From contig NZ_LT828558.1 in assembly GCF_900170035.1 (NCBI RefSeq), forward strand, positions 1 through 64,000: 64,000 nt of DNA. Direction: 5' to 3'. The notes beneath the pieces are model-generated. The model was given only the letters and a program-made list of their open reading frames with translations. It did no database searches and had not been told where the DNA came from. The DNA is from Desulfamplus magnetovallimortis (GTDB lineage Bacteria; Desulfobacterota; Desulfobacteria; Desulfobacterales; Desulfobacteraceae). The position numbers were made by a program, and so were the translations under genes. Position 1 is the stretch's first letter. Every line of letters starts with the position of its first letter. Positions 1 through 9,048 of the stretch are shown in pieces.

Positions 1-1
1 C

Positions 2-1369
2 ATCCAAGTATATGAAATAGAGCCGGAAGTAATAAGATGTGACGCGACGACAGTCTCTGCAGATCAGGAAGTAACAGAGGCTGGCCTGGTTCAATTCGGA
101 CACAGCAAAGACAACGCAAAGTTACCACAAATTAAATTGATGTGCGCTTCATTGGATCCCATGGGTATGCCCTTAGCCTCAGATGTTGTTTCCGGGGAGA
201 AAGCGGATGATGGCTTGTATATTCCCGTGATTGATCGTATCAATGAAAGTTTGAAAAAACCTGGATTGTTGTTCTCCGGTGATTGCAAAATGAGCTCGCT
301 GGGAATCCGGTACCATTTGGTCTCTACCGGACATCACTATTTGTGTCCATTACCTTTGACTGGCAAGACAGCAGACGAAATGGAACAGTGGATTACCCAA
401 GGCATTGAAAAAAATGAAGGGGACATTTTGACTTCCGTCTTCAGAGAAAACGATAAGGGAGAGCAGCTTCTTACCGCCAATGGGTACGAATTGGATCGTT
501 TGCAGCTATTTGAAAAAGACGGTAAGGAAATACAATGGGAAGAGCGTGTTTTGGTCATTCACTCTCCCGCCCATGCCGACAGACAATCAGCAGGACTTGA
601 AACACGTCTTGGCAAAGCCAAAACTAAAATTGAAGCATTGACGCCCCAGCGAGGTCGTGGCAAAAGACAGATAACGAATGAAACAGATCTTTTGCAGGCG
701 ATTACCAAAGTTCTAAAAGAATACCGGGTCGAGGATTTTTTGCATGTTGAATATGAAAAGCAGGTCGAGAGCACAACAAAGTTTGTTGGTAAAGGCCGGG
801 GCTCAAATGATCGAGAGAAAAGGGTTCAAGAGAAGATTCGGTACCAGATAATCGCGGTTGTGAGAGATGAAGAAAAAATCGATGGGCAAAAAAAGAGATT
901 CGGATGGAAAGCTTTCGTAACTGATTTATCAGCAGACAAACTCAGTTTAGAAGATGCGGTGTTATCCTATAGAAATGAATATCGGGTTGAGCGGATTTTC
1001 AACCGACTAAAAAGCAGATTCAATATTGCTCCGCTGTTTGTCAGAAAAGATGATCAGATTAAAGGGTTGACTTATTTGTTGACCCTGGGGGTCAGGGTGT
1101 TGACTTTGATTGAGTTTGTCATTCACCGGTCATTGAAACAGGACAATACCGGATTGGCTGGTATGCACCCAGAGAACCGTAGAAAGCTTGCAAGCAAACC
1201 TTCTGCAGAGAGGATTCTGAAAGCCTTTTCGAAAATCAATCTAACAATCATTCGAGATATGGCCGGGAACGTTATCCTCCGTTCTTTAACACCTCTCACC
1301 TCTTTACAAGAAGAGATCATGCAAAGGTTGAAAATCCATCCATCTGTTTATCATCAACTTGAAAATTAA
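2..1369 (+). CDS. IS1634-like transposase (5' end outside window)
   Basis: This is a DDE transposase of the IS4/IS1634 group. The reading frame is open to the left edge, so the gene begins before the window; the TTG/ATG codons near 137-140 are internal. Visible landmarks are the first catalytic Asp in DATTVSAD (about 53), the GHSKD stretch typical of IS1634 proteins, the second Asp in LLFSGDCKM, and near 970-1020 the segment YRNEYRVERIFNRLKSRF, which fits the Y-(2)-R-(3)-E-(6)-K signature carrying the catalytic Glu. The frame is intact to its TAA, so the element could be active if its upstream half is complete. I could not identify the right terminal inverted repeat in the 100 bases after the stop. 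The neighbouring sialic-acid cassette starts only about 100 bp further on, so the element may mark an edge of a transferred region (inference). Confidence 0.9.
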   Translation: MQVYEIEPEVIRCDATTVSADQEVTEAGLVQFGHSKDNAKLPQIKLMCASLDPMGMPLASDVVSGEKADDGLYIPVIDRINESLKKPGLLFSGDCKMSSLGIRYHLVSTGHHYLCPLPLTGKTADEMEQWITQGIEKNEGDILTSVFRENDKGEQLLTANGYELDRLQLFEKDGKEIQWEERVLVIHSPAHADRQSAGLETRLGKAKTKIEALTPQRGRGKRQITNETDLLQAITKVLKEYRVEDFLHVEYEKQVESTTKFVGKGRGSNDREKRVQEKIRYQIIAVVRDEEKIDGQKKRFGWKAFVTDLSADKLSLEDAVLSYRNEYRVERIFNRLKSRFNIAPLFVRKDDQIKGLTYLLTLGVRVLTLIEFVIHRSLKQDNTGLAGMHPENRRKLASKPSAERILKAFSKINLTIIRDMAGNVILRSLTPLTSLQEEIMQRLKIHPSVYHQLEN

Positions 1370-1475
1370 AAATACTCTATCAAAAATGAGCGAATGGAGA
1401 GTTTTATCTAAATAAAATTCGGAATTTCTTTTTAATGTTTCAAAATCCTGTGTTCCGATGGGAAATTTCTTTCTC

Positions 1476-2657
1476 TCAGCCATGGATGGAGTTCCAAAAG
1501 ATTAGTGAATTAGCCTTTTCCCTGCGGGAATTGTAAACAATATCATGAAGGGTTTTATTGAAAAAATGAGAAACAGCATCCTGTGTTAACAGATTGGACT
1601 GACGCCCTGGAAAATCAGAGTCCGAGCTTTCAAGAAGATCTGAATATGCCCTTGTAAAATGCTGAATGAGTTTTTTTCCATTCCAATTATCAAGTATCCA
1701 CATTCGTCCAGCATTGCCAATGTCTCTGCATGTCTCTGGGTTGTCAAGTAGCCACGTAAGTACCTTCTCAGCATCTTCAAGGCGTACATTTATAAAAGGG
1801 CAATGATCTGAGCCGGAAATATACCTTAAAAGCTGTAACGATCTTTGATCCAGGAAACTGAGAACCGCCTTGCCCTGGGAAAGCCCTTCAAGACCCGTAA
1901 GGTGGTAACTGCCTGTTACAAGGTCATCCACTACAATATTTGATTGTTGTTTATGCTTTAGTACGTCACCAAGGGGTTTCCCCGTTACGGTGGTGCAGGT
2001 GCATCCTGTTTTTTCCACAACTCTTTCAAGAATTGCAATGGTTTCTGGAGCACCCTTGGTATCCCACCTTCTCTCAAAGGCTCCTACTGTTTTTGTATAG
2101 CTAAAAAAAATATCACAGTTTTCTTTTCTTGTAATATTTTTTACTTTGTCCATCTTAACATTTGAACCACCATCATGATTTTCTGAACCTGTATGGTAAG
2201 CAGGAAGATATAGCATGTCTGAATGGGGAATCAAGTTTGGAACCACCCTTGAATTTATGAAAAAACGCTCCGGATACTGGGCAATGACAAGGGAGGGCAG
2301 GGTACAGGCACAAAGCTCATCTTCTGATATGCCCATCACTTCAGCAATCCAGTCCGGTGTTGAATGGAAGTGGCGTACAATACGTTTTCCCTTTTTACGC
2401 AGTGTGGCAAAATCAATGGGATGAAACTGGGTTGAATTACAATCAAGGTAGTTGTGAAGATGGATAATATCTGATTCTTCTGCAAGATCCTTTGCCAGAT
2501 CAGGTGTTTCTGAAAAAACCACATCGTGATCATAAAGATCATAACGATTAAGATCCACAAGTCTTGCATTGATTGAGGTTAAACGGTTCAAAGCCTGCAC
2601 AAGGCGAATGGGTGCCCCCGCAAGGGGGGTTATGGAAAAGTGAATGACTTTTATCAT
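1476..2657 (-). CDS. Glycosyltransferase, GT-B type
   Basis: A 393-residue protein with the look of a GT-B (GT1/GT4-like) sugar transferase. It has an N-terminal Rossmann half opening MIKVIHFSITPLAGAPIRL, which resembles the donor/acceptor glycine-rich start of these enzymes. A HLHNYLD segment and a RHFHSTPDW segment match the usual placement of acceptor-side His residues. The C-terminal half has GLEGLSQGKAVLSF, corresponding to the conserved E-x7-E-like nucleotide-sugar site (the second acidic residue is not clear). It is the last gene of a minus-strand run with the NeuB-like synthase, sialidase and AlbA_2 gene, so a role in placing a nonulosonic or related sugar on a surface glycan is plausible. 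Donor and acceptor cannot be read from the sequence. Confidence 0.75.
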   Translation of the reverse strand: MIKVIHFSITPLAGAPIRLVQALNRLTSINARLVDLNRYDLYDHDVVFSETPDLAKDLAEESDIIHLHNYLDCNSTQFHPIDFATLRKKGKRIVRHFHSTPDWIAEVMGISEDELCACTLPSLVIAQYPERFFINSRVVPNLIPHSDMLYLPAYHTGSENHDGGSNVKMDKVKNITRKENCDIFFSYTKTVGAFERRWDTKGAPETIAILERVVEKTGCTCTTVTGKPLGDVLKHKQQSNIVVDDLVTGSYHLTGLEGLSQGKAVLSFLDQRSLQLLRYISGSDHCPFINVRLEDAEKVLTWLLDNPETCRDIGNAGRMWILDNWNGKKLIQHFTRAYSDLLESSDSDFPGRQSNLLTQDAVSHFFNKTLHDIVYNSRREKANSLIFWNSIHG

Positions 2658-2680
2658 TATTTCATGAGGAACAATTTTGT

Positions 2681-3856
2681 TTATGCTTCAGCTTTGAGTT
2701 TATGATATCTTTGAAAGATAACTCTAAACTCTTCGCTTGAAGTGTCATTGATCAGATCAACGTCGGGGCACAGCTTGACAATTCTGTCGATTCCGGTACC
2801 AAAGCCACTGTAATTTAGAACAAATGGTGCCAGAGAGTGAAATACAGGGTTGCGGGCGATGGATAAGCCGTTTTTTATCTTGTCCACTGTCAGGGAGTTG
2901 GCAAGTTTGCCCGGGTTTATGATTTCCACACGATCGGAATGGATCATGATTTTTATTGGGGCGTTTATGTAGTAATCTCTGTGTATCAATGCGTTTATTA
3001 TGGCTTCTTCAAGTGCAGGGGGCGGAATTTCAAGGGTACCTGGTGTGTTAAATGTTTCCTTGTCCTGTCTGGTTAAAAGACTGGATTGCAGAAACATCAT
3101 TGCCTGTTCATAAAGTGCCCGGAGATTGCCTGAAAAATATTTTTTGTTAATATAGCCTGACGTTGTGGTGTCGGTTCCGGAGGAGTGCAATGCCTGAAGC
3201 GTAAAAATTGGATAAAACTTCTGGGGATTGAAAGCAAAAAACATAATTCCGGCAAGGGTAAGGTACCCATCTGCATAAAGATTCATATTTTCAAGAACTG
3301 TGGTTAGATCAAGTCCGGTTTCTGCAAAATCCCTGTTTTTTTTATTAAGAAAGAAACGGTGGAACTCTCCCTGATCCAAATCCTTTATCGAGCTTTTGGT
3401 ATGTATTATCTCATCTGGTGATAAAGCAGCACTTTCAGCAAAAAGTCTTCTAAGCTCTTCAGGGGATACCTTTCTTTTATCTGCACCTGATTTAGTAATA
3501 TAAATACCTGAACTTGTAGCATATGGTTTGTTAAATCCCTTTTTGACATGAACCAGCATCACCTCTTTGTCATAGATGGTACTCACTTCAACCAGAGGAT
3601 AAACAGGTGGTTTTACATTGTCATTGGCAGTATTGGATACAAGCTGGTTTAATCTGCCGATATCTTTCCTTGAAAGTCCGGAAACAGACCCGTCATCCCT
3701 CACTCCTATGATAAGTGTACCACCGTCTGCGTTGGAGAAAGCCACAAGCTCCTCTGCCAGTTTTTTAGAATCAAAGATGTTCTCTTTGAACTGGGTGTAG
3801 CTGTCTTCCCCATTTATTATGCGTTCTTCTATTTCAAGTAGTTGATTTCTTTTCAT
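2681..3856 (-). CDS. AlbA_2 (Schlafen-like) ATP-binding regulator
   Basis: The protein has an N-terminal AlbA_2/Schlafen domain, seen as FKENIFDSKKLAEELVAFSN followed by GGTLIIGVRDDGSVSGL (residues about 20-60). A C-terminal GHKL/HATPase_c_4-like region follows with EEAIINALIHRDYYINAPI and VEIINPGKL. Proteins of this build are usually annotated as putative transcriptional regulators or RecG-like ATP-binding proteins; their biochemical role is poorly defined. I place the start at the ATG at 3856, eight bases after the sialidase stop, because the protein then begins as family members usually do. An ATG at 3889 would give a 25-base overlap with the sialidase gene. It is co-oriented with the sialic-acid genes, suggesting it is part of the cassette. 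Confidence 0.8.
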   Translation of the reverse strand: MKRNQLLEIEERIINGEDSYTQFKENIFDSKKLAEELVAFSNADGGTLIIGVRDDGSVSGLSRKDIGRLNQLVSNTANDNVKPPVYPLVEVSTIYDKEVMLVHVKKGFNKPYATSSGIYITKSGADKRKVSPEELRRLFAESAALSPDEIIHTKSSIKDLDQGEFHRFFLNKKNRDFAETGLDLTTVLENMNLYADGYLTLAGIMFFAFNPQKFYPIFTLQALHSSGTDTTTSGYINKKYFSGNLRALYEQAMMFLQSSLLTRQDKETFNTPGTLEIPPPALEEAIINALIHRDYYINAPIKIMIHSDRVEIINPGKLANSLTVDKIKNGLSIARNPVFHSLAPFVLNYSGFGTGIDRIVKLCPDVDLINDTSSEEFRVIFQRYHKLKAEA

Positions 3857-3864
3857 GCTGGGTT

Positions 3865-4971
3865 TTAAGAATTGTTTTCCATGAGCCATCCAAGGTCAAA
3901 CCTTGCAATTGCCATGGAGCAGCATTCATCTGAAGAGTTGGGAATTCCTTCCATGGAAGGAGTTGTTTTGTACATAAGTAAAATCGTTCCATCATTTGCA
4001 ACGGTCATGGAAGAGTAATCAAACCACTGGCCATAATCTGTTACTGCCCTTGAATATTTCCATGTTTCTCCACCATCAATACTTAAACGTACAACTCCAT
4101 GCTCCCTGTTTGAGCCTTCTGTGTCAGGGTTGGCAAATAAAACAATGTCATTGCTTGGTATCCCATGGTTTGTATCCATGTTCAATAAATGCTGGGGATA
4201 ACGTATCATTGAAGCATTGCAACCTTGAGGCACTTCTCTTAACTCTACATCCTCTGGTGCTTCCATAAAAGAGGTTCCCCCATCATGACTTAAAGCAACC
4301 CTTCGTTTCCCATCATTATAGTAGGCACGGGCATTAAAATATATATCACCGTTTATCCTTTCAATTAAGCAAGCCTCGCCTGTGCCTTGATGGAAAGAAT
4401 TGGATCTGTATAGATTTTGGCCATGGTCATCGCTATAGATAACTGTGCTGTAGCACTTTTCACGGCGATCAGATATGCTTTTGTCATTGTATCCACTATC
4501 TGATATTATTATTCTTGCAGGCCAGACAAGACGATTTTTGTGTTTGCCATATTGAAGCTGAATGCCTGGAGTGCTGCCATGGGTACTCCCTATACCGTAT
4601 TTAACACCTTCTGTTGTTTTATCTGCATGAAGGGCTGGTTTCCAGTCAAGCCAGGTATCGCCATTGTCAATGCTTTGCAGCCATCCACCGCCGCACATGA
4701 GAAGCACTTTACCCTCTGCCATGTCTGTGATGGCACTGCCCATATGCCATTTGGCTCCATCTTTTCTGCGAAGTTCTTGCATAGGAGACCAGGTTTTGCC
4801 ATGGTCGATGCTTTTTGTCATAACAATGTGACACTCTCCCACGTCATCACATGGAGATTGCCATCTTTGCTCACAAAATGCCAGTATGGAACCATCAGGA
4901 GCTGTCACAATTGAGGGAATGTGGTAAAAAGAATTTTCCCTCTGGTTTATTATAATTGAACGTTTAAACAT
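3865..4971 (-). CDS. Exo-alpha-sialidase, BNR/Asp-box protein
   Basis: A 368-residue six-bladed beta-propeller glycosidase-like protein. At least four Asp-box motifs (S-x-D-x-G-x-T-W) are visible: SIDHGKTW, SIDNGDTW, SHDGGTSF and SIDGGETW, with a degenerate SDDHGQN. Near the N terminus IIINQRENSFYHIPSIVTA and FCEQRWQSPCDDVG resemble the Arg-containing RIP-like region and acidic residues of sialidases, though the canonical RIP tripeptide is not present as such. No signal peptide is obvious, so the enzyme may act in the cytoplasm. It lies directly downstream of a NeuB-like synthase gene; an intracellular sialidase next to a synthase is unusual and could serve recycling or editing (inference). 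Sialidase superfamily membership is well supported; true sialidase activity is not proved. Confidence 0.82.
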   Translation of the reverse strand: MFKRSIIINQRENSFYHIPSIVTAPDGSILAFCEQRWQSPCDDVGECHIVMTKSIDHGKTWSPMQELRRKDGAKWHMGSAITDMAEGKVLLMCGGGWLQSIDNGDTWLDWKPALHADKTTEGVKYGIGSTHGSTPGIQLQYGKHKNRLVWPARIIISDSGYNDKSISDRREKCYSTVIYSDDHGQNLYRSNSFHQGTGEACLIERINGDIYFNARAYYNDGKRRVALSHDGGTSFMEAPEDVELREVPQGCNASMIRYPQHLLNMDTNHGIPSNDIVLFANPDTEGSNREHGVVRLSIDGGETWKYSRAVTDYGQWFDYSSMTVANDGTILLMYKTTPSMEGIPNSSDECCSMAIARFDLGWLMENNS

Positions 4972-4987
4972 TTTTTTGATTTTTTGC

Positions 4988-6859
4988 CTATTTTATATAT
5001 TGGGCGAGAATTGAGATGGCTTTTAAAAATCCACGGCCATTGTTAAGATGACCCCTCCAGATTTCCGGAACCCATGAGCCCCTGTAGCTTGAGAAAACCG
5101 GCATAACTTTGTCAAGATCAATATCCCCCTCTCCAAACTGAACTCCTTCACCGTCAAGGCCGTAGGCATCGGCAAGGTGAAGATGGCGTGTAAAGGGAAG
5201 AACGGTTTCAATATACTTATAAAGATCCAGATCCTTGGCATTGCAGTACATGGCAGCGTGTGAGAGATCAAAAACAATATTAAGCCCTGTCTCTTTGCAT
5301 ATTGATACAATTTCTTCAGCGGCCATGAAATAGTTTCCCTTCCATTCTCCGCCAAAAAACCAAGGGTAGGGGGGCATATTTTCCAGGAGAAGTTCAACAC
5401 CGTTGTGATCTATTTCAGAGACAGATTTTAAAAGAGCTTCCCTAAGCTGGGATTTGTTGAGCTTTTCCTTCATACTCATGGCACCAGGGTGAGCAACAAT
5501 TTTGGGAGTTCCTTTAAAAAATGGTGCAAGTTCCCTTGCAAGTATTATGGTCTCTTGAACCAGGGCCACAGATTTTTTTCTGAGATCTTCATCAAAGGAG
5601 CATAGATTCATCAATTCTTCATGGATATACTCAGGTGCATGTACTATGAGTTCCTGCTCATATTTTTTTGTGGGAATGAATTTTGTTCCAAAATCTTTTT
5701 CCGCAAGGTGAATCTCTATAATTTCAGGATCATAGGCAATTATATCTTCAAAGTCTGAGAAACGAGTAATAAGCCCCCATTTACTTTTAAAGGATAATCT
5801 TGATGGCTCAAGAAGTTCATCATTTTGATCTTCTTCAAGATCATCTTCATAGAACAATGAATTTTTATGGATATGGCGATTTGCCCTTTTTCCAACCAGT
5901 TCATCCTGCCTTGAAGTGGGAAGTCCCTTGCCAGGGCCTCTTATTGCTATTTTGTCTTCTGTAATCACAGAGCCTTTGGGGATATCCTCTGATGCTGCAA
6001 GGCTTTTTCCAAAAACTTCACGATTGACAACCTCTCCTCTTAAGAGAAAGCGTTTCTCATGCCCCATGGCCTGGTCTGCAATCTCAATATCCCGTACAAG
6101 GCGTTTAAAGGAATATGGGTCAAGGCTTATTTTATGGTCAGTTCCCTCCATTGTGGGATCAAGGGTAAGGTGTTTTTCAATTATACATGCTCCCATGGAT
6201 GCTGCCACAAGGGGAATGATAAGTCCTATATCATGGCCTGAATAACCCACAGGTTTGTTGAATTGTTTCAACCAGTTGATCATTTTAAGATTCACATCCC
6301 TTGGCCACACAGGATATGCACTTCTACAGTGAAGTATGGCAAATTCTGCTCTTCGTTCATTCAGGAAATGGACAGTTTTTTTAATCTCATCCTTATATGA
6401 CATTCCTGTGGAGATTATTATGGGTAGATCCTTTGAGGCTACAAAGTCAAGTAGAGGGTAGTTTGTAAGGTCTGCCGAGGCTATTTTAAAGGCGTGAATT
6501 CCTGCTTCATATATAAGCTTGGCACTTTTGATATCAAAGGGGGTACATATGAAATCTATGGGTTTTTCTTCTGCATATGCCCGAAGGTTAACATAATCCT
6601 CTTCTGAAAGTTCAAATCGCTGAAGCAGAGGAAGCATATATTGAAAACTCTGCTCATACTTTTCAGGATGAAGGAGCATATCTTCAGGGTAAAGGCTTGG
6701 GAGGTCTCTTTTTTGAAATTTTACGGCATGTGCCCCTGCATCTACGGCTGCATCCACAAGTTTTTTTGCCAGATCCAGGGAGCCGTTGTGATTAATACCA
6801 GCCTCTGCAATCACATAGGTGGAAAAGCTCTCTCCAATATTCCTGTTTCCGATTTTCAT
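4988..6859 (-). CDS. NeuB-family nonulosonate synthase fused to an AP-endonuclease-2-like TIM barrel
   Basis: The N-terminal part is a NeuB-type synthase, which condenses phosphoenolpyruvate with an N-acyl hexosamine to make a sialic-acid-like sugar. It opens MKIGNRNIGESFSTYVIAEA, then has AGINHNGSLDLAKKL, GAHAVKFQKRD, FICTPFD, KIASADLTN, IISTGMS and the VGYSGHDIG and EKHLTLD segments. A SAF (antifreeze-like) domain follows (SLAASEDIPKGSVI). The C-terminal roughly 250 residues are a separate TIM barrel of the xylose-isomerase/AP endonuclease 2 fold, with VELLLENMPPYPW, NIVFDLSHAAMY, HLHLADAYG and WVPEIWRG as candidate metal ligands. Stand-alone NeuB is about 350 residues, so this is a true fusion. 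I chose the ATG at 6859; a TTG at 6925 would add 22 residues unlike the family start. Confidence 0.88.
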   Translation of the reverse strand: MKIGNRNIGESFSTYVIAEAGINHNGSLDLAKKLVDAAVDAGAHAVKFQKRDLPSLYPEDMLLHPEKYEQSFQYMLPLLQRFELSEEDYVNLRAYAEEKPIDFICTPFDIKSAKLIYEAGIHAFKIASADLTNYPLLDFVASKDLPIIISTGMSYKDEIKKTVHFLNERRAEFAILHCRSAYPVWPRDVNLKMINWLKQFNKPVGYSGHDIGLIIPLVAASMGACIIEKHLTLDPTMEGTDHKISLDPYSFKRLVRDIEIADQAMGHEKRFLLRGEVVNREVFGKSLAASEDIPKGSVITEDKIAIRGPGKGLPTSRQDELVGKRANRHIHKNSLFYEDDLEEDQNDELLEPSRLSFKSKWGLITRFSDFEDIIAYDPEIIEIHLAEKDFGTKFIPTKKYEQELIVHAPEYIHEELMNLCSFDEDLRKKSVALVQETIILARELAPFFKGTPKIVAHPGAMSMKEKLNKSQLREALLKSVSEIDHNGVELLLENMPPYPWFFGGEWKGNYFMAAEEIVSICKETGLNIVFDLSHAAMYCNAKDLDLYKYIETVLPFTRHLHLADAYGLDGEGVQFGEGDIDLDKVMPVFSSYRGSWVPEIWRGHLNNGRGFLKAISILAQYIK

Positions 6860-6936
6860 TTTCTTGATCTTTACCTGTGGTGTATGAATAGGACAATTCG
6901 GTTTATTATAAAAAACTGAATTCAATTAATTGGCTC

Positions 6937-7563
6937 TCATATGTTGGCAAGTTTAAGGATTTTGATATCCGGAGAACCGAGTTTTTCAATGTTTTCGTGA
7001 ATTTCGTTTTGGCGGGCAAATGATGTGATCAGAACTGCGTCAGGTGCTATGTGGGAAAGGTTTTCAGGCGATTGTATGATGGTTCCATTGTTAAAAAGCT
7101 GCCCCTGTTTGGCAGGGTCACTGTCTATAACGCCTATTACAACAAGTCTTGTCTGCTGGATTGCAGCATTCACAATTTCAGCTGTATCAGATGCTCCGTA
7201 AAGCACAAGGGTACGAATGCCCCTGGATTCAAACTGCTTTAAAAGCCTTGTTATCTCTCTTTTTACAGAGGCATAAATCTGAACTGTTTCTGCAGAAAAA
7301 GCCAGAAAGTGTTTGTAGAGATATTTATTGCCCTTTTCAGTCAGATGATAGGAAATAGTTCTGTTTGAATTGCCGGAAACAGTAAGAAGTTCTTCTTCTG
7401 TCATCTCTCGAATATAGACGTTCACCATTGAGCTGCTTAGGTGGCTTCTGTCTGCAAGGGTATGTTGACTGATATTTGAGTTCTCTTTTATCTGAAGAAG
7501 AAGAGAAAGTCTTCGGAATTCTTTGCTAGGAGAAAGATATTTTGCGTTGTAGGGTTCAATCAA
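6937..7563 (-). CDS. Winged-helix regulator with C-terminal Rossmann-like sensor domain
   Basis: A 208-residue protein whose first about 80 residues look like a MarR/ArsR-type winged helix: NISQHTLADRSHLSSSMVNV is a helix-turn-helix and LLTVSGNSNRTISYHLTEKG is the wing. Residues about 115-208 form a nucleotide-binding-like Rossmann segment with TLVLYGASDTAEIV, VIGVIDSDPAKQG and PDAVLITSFARQNEI. These resemble the N-terminal domain of PglD-type sugar acyltransferases and the C-terminal domain of some sugar methyltransferases. The apparent start is TTG. It is the first gene of the minus-strand sialic-acid run and probably controls it, perhaps by sensing a sugar-nucleotide or cofactor (inference). 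I do not recognise a characterised homologue. Confidence 0.7.
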   Translation of the reverse strand: MIEPYNAKYLSPSKEFRRLSLLLQIKENSNISQHTLADRSHLSSSMVNVYIREMTEEELLTVSGNSNRTISYHLTEKGNKYLYKHFLAFSAETVQIYASVKREITRLLKQFESRGIRTLVLYGASDTAEIVNAAIQQTRLVVIGVIDSDPAKQGQLFNNGTIIQSPENLSHIAPDAVLITSFARQNEIHENIEKLGSPDIKILKLANI

Positions 7564-7892
7564 GAGGGCATAGCTCCGCTCCTTGGATTACATTGGGAGA
7601 CTTTTGATATAACATAATAGTTGTTTGTCTCTTTGCCTTTTTCCATGAAACCTCTTTTGGGATGTTCATGGTGAATGGTGGTCTGCGAAAAACCATGTCT
7701 GTTTATACTGTTATTTTTCCTTATCGTCAACAACTATCCATACATTAAATGGTTTTTTCTTTTTTTAAAAAAATATTTATTACAAGTTAGTTAATCTGTA
7801 AAAACAACAGCTCAAAACAAAGATGTATGTCTCTGTTATTACTGATAATTATCGTAATAATAATTAATATGGTGCTTAGAAGAATTAAAAAA
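7564..7892 (+). other. Intergenic region upstream of the sialic-acid cassette
   Basis: About 330 bases without a credible gene, between two minus-strand genes. It is very AT-rich between 7740 and 7890, with a T/A run near 7760-7775. This is the natural place for the promoter of the regulator/NeuB cassette and for the end of the NagZ transcript, but I could not single out a convincing -35/-10 pair or terminator hairpin. Confidence 0.5.
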
Positions 7893-9017
7893 TCAATGTA
7901 GATATTTTTTTTTCAAGGAGTAGATTCTTTGCCATGATTCAGTTGCTTTTTCCAGAAGAAGTTCATTTTTTGATATCAACTTCTTAATTAACATAAAGGC
8001 CTTTTCTATGTCCGGGCCTTTGTGGCAGATAAGGGCAAGATCCACCTCTGCATCAAGAATCTGGGTTATGCTGGTTCTGATGTCACACTTGATGGCTTTC
8101 ATATCGAGATCATCGGTCATTACAAGGCCGTTGTATCCAAGTTCATCCCTTAAAAGCTTTTTGGCAATCTTTCTGGATAGGCTTGCCGGCCATTTTGGGT
8201 CAATTTTCGAATACAGGATATGGGAGAGCATTATGCCGGATACACCAGCTTTGACGGCTGTCTTAAACGGAATTATATCCGAGGATGCCAGAAGTTCCGG
8301 TGCAGCATCAAGTACTGGAAGATCAAGATGGGAATCCAGGGTGGTTCTGCCAATGCCTGGAAAATGTTTGGCAACAGCCATTACCCCATTATTCTGCAGA
8401 GTCGTTATAACCTGTGCGCCAAGTTCGCCTACCTGGCGAGGGCTGCCTTTGAATGCCCTCTCTTTCATGATGCTTTCAAAGGGCTTTTTTTCCTGAAGGT
8501 GGTTGAACTTTTTGGTCTCTTCAAATGTTTGTCCCTTGATACAATTCCCTTCTCCATTCTTTTCTCCATTACCTTCATCTTTTTCTCTCTTTATCTCTTC
8601 ATTAAAGCAGGGAATAGAGTCCATGACAGGCGCAAAATCCATATTGATATGTACTTCTTGCAACTCTTGGGCTGTTATTGTGGCAAAATGAATTGCATCA
8701 TCAAGGTTTTTTATATGAGGGTTGCCCGGAAATGATGTGAAATCCGGTGGTTTTAGCCTTGCAACAACGCCTCCCTCCTGATCAACTGCAATAAAAAGAG
8801 GAGGAAGTCCGCATGATGCTGCATAATCCTGTGCATCCCTGCAAAGTTTTTTGACCTGTAAGGCAGATTCTATATTGCCTGCAAAAAGGATGATGCCACC
8901 AACCTTAAGATCATTTATCAGATATTGAAGCTCGGAATTGAACTCTGTTCCATCAAACCCCACCATGAGGCGTTGGCCGGCAAGAATATTTATGTCAGGT
9001 GTTTCCTGTTTTTTCAT
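7893..9017 (-). CDS. nagZ: Beta-N-acetylhexosaminidase, GH3 (NagZ-like)
   Basis: A glycoside hydrolase family 3 enzyme that removes N-acetylglucosamine from muropeptides or other glycans. Diagnostic segments are PPLFIAVDQEGGVVARL, NMDFAPVMD, the NagZ signature AVAKHFPGIGRTTLDSHLDL (with the catalytic His of the mobile loop) and GLVMTDDLDMKAI with the nucleophile Asp. There is no signal peptide, consistent with a cytosolic recycling enzyme. A lysine/glutamate-rich insert of about 45 residues sits between DSIPCF and RAFKGSPRQ, where the family has a short loop. The gene is followed on the same strand by the sialic-acid cassette but separated by 330 bases, so co-transcription is uncertain. Confidence 0.9.
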   Translation of the reverse strand: MKKQETPDINILAGQRLMVGFDGTEFNSELQYLINDLKVGGIILFAGNIESALQVKKLCRDAQDYAASCGLPPLFIAVDQEGGVVARLKPPDFTSFPGNPHIKNLDDAIHFATITAQELQEVHINMDFAPVMDSIPCFNEEIKREKDEGNGEKNGEGNCIKGQTFEETKKFNHLQEKKPFESIMKERAFKGSPRQVGELGAQVITTLQNNGVMAVAKHFPGIGRTTLDSHLDLPVLDAAPELLASSDIIPFKTAVKAGVSGIMLSHILYSKIDPKWPASLSRKIAKKLLRDELGYNGLVMTDDLDMKAIKCDIRTSITQILDAEVDLALICHKGPDIEKAFMLIKKLISKNELLLEKATESWQRIYSLKKKYLH

Positions 9018-9048
9018 GGAGATATTTTTAAACCTTTAAACTAATGTT

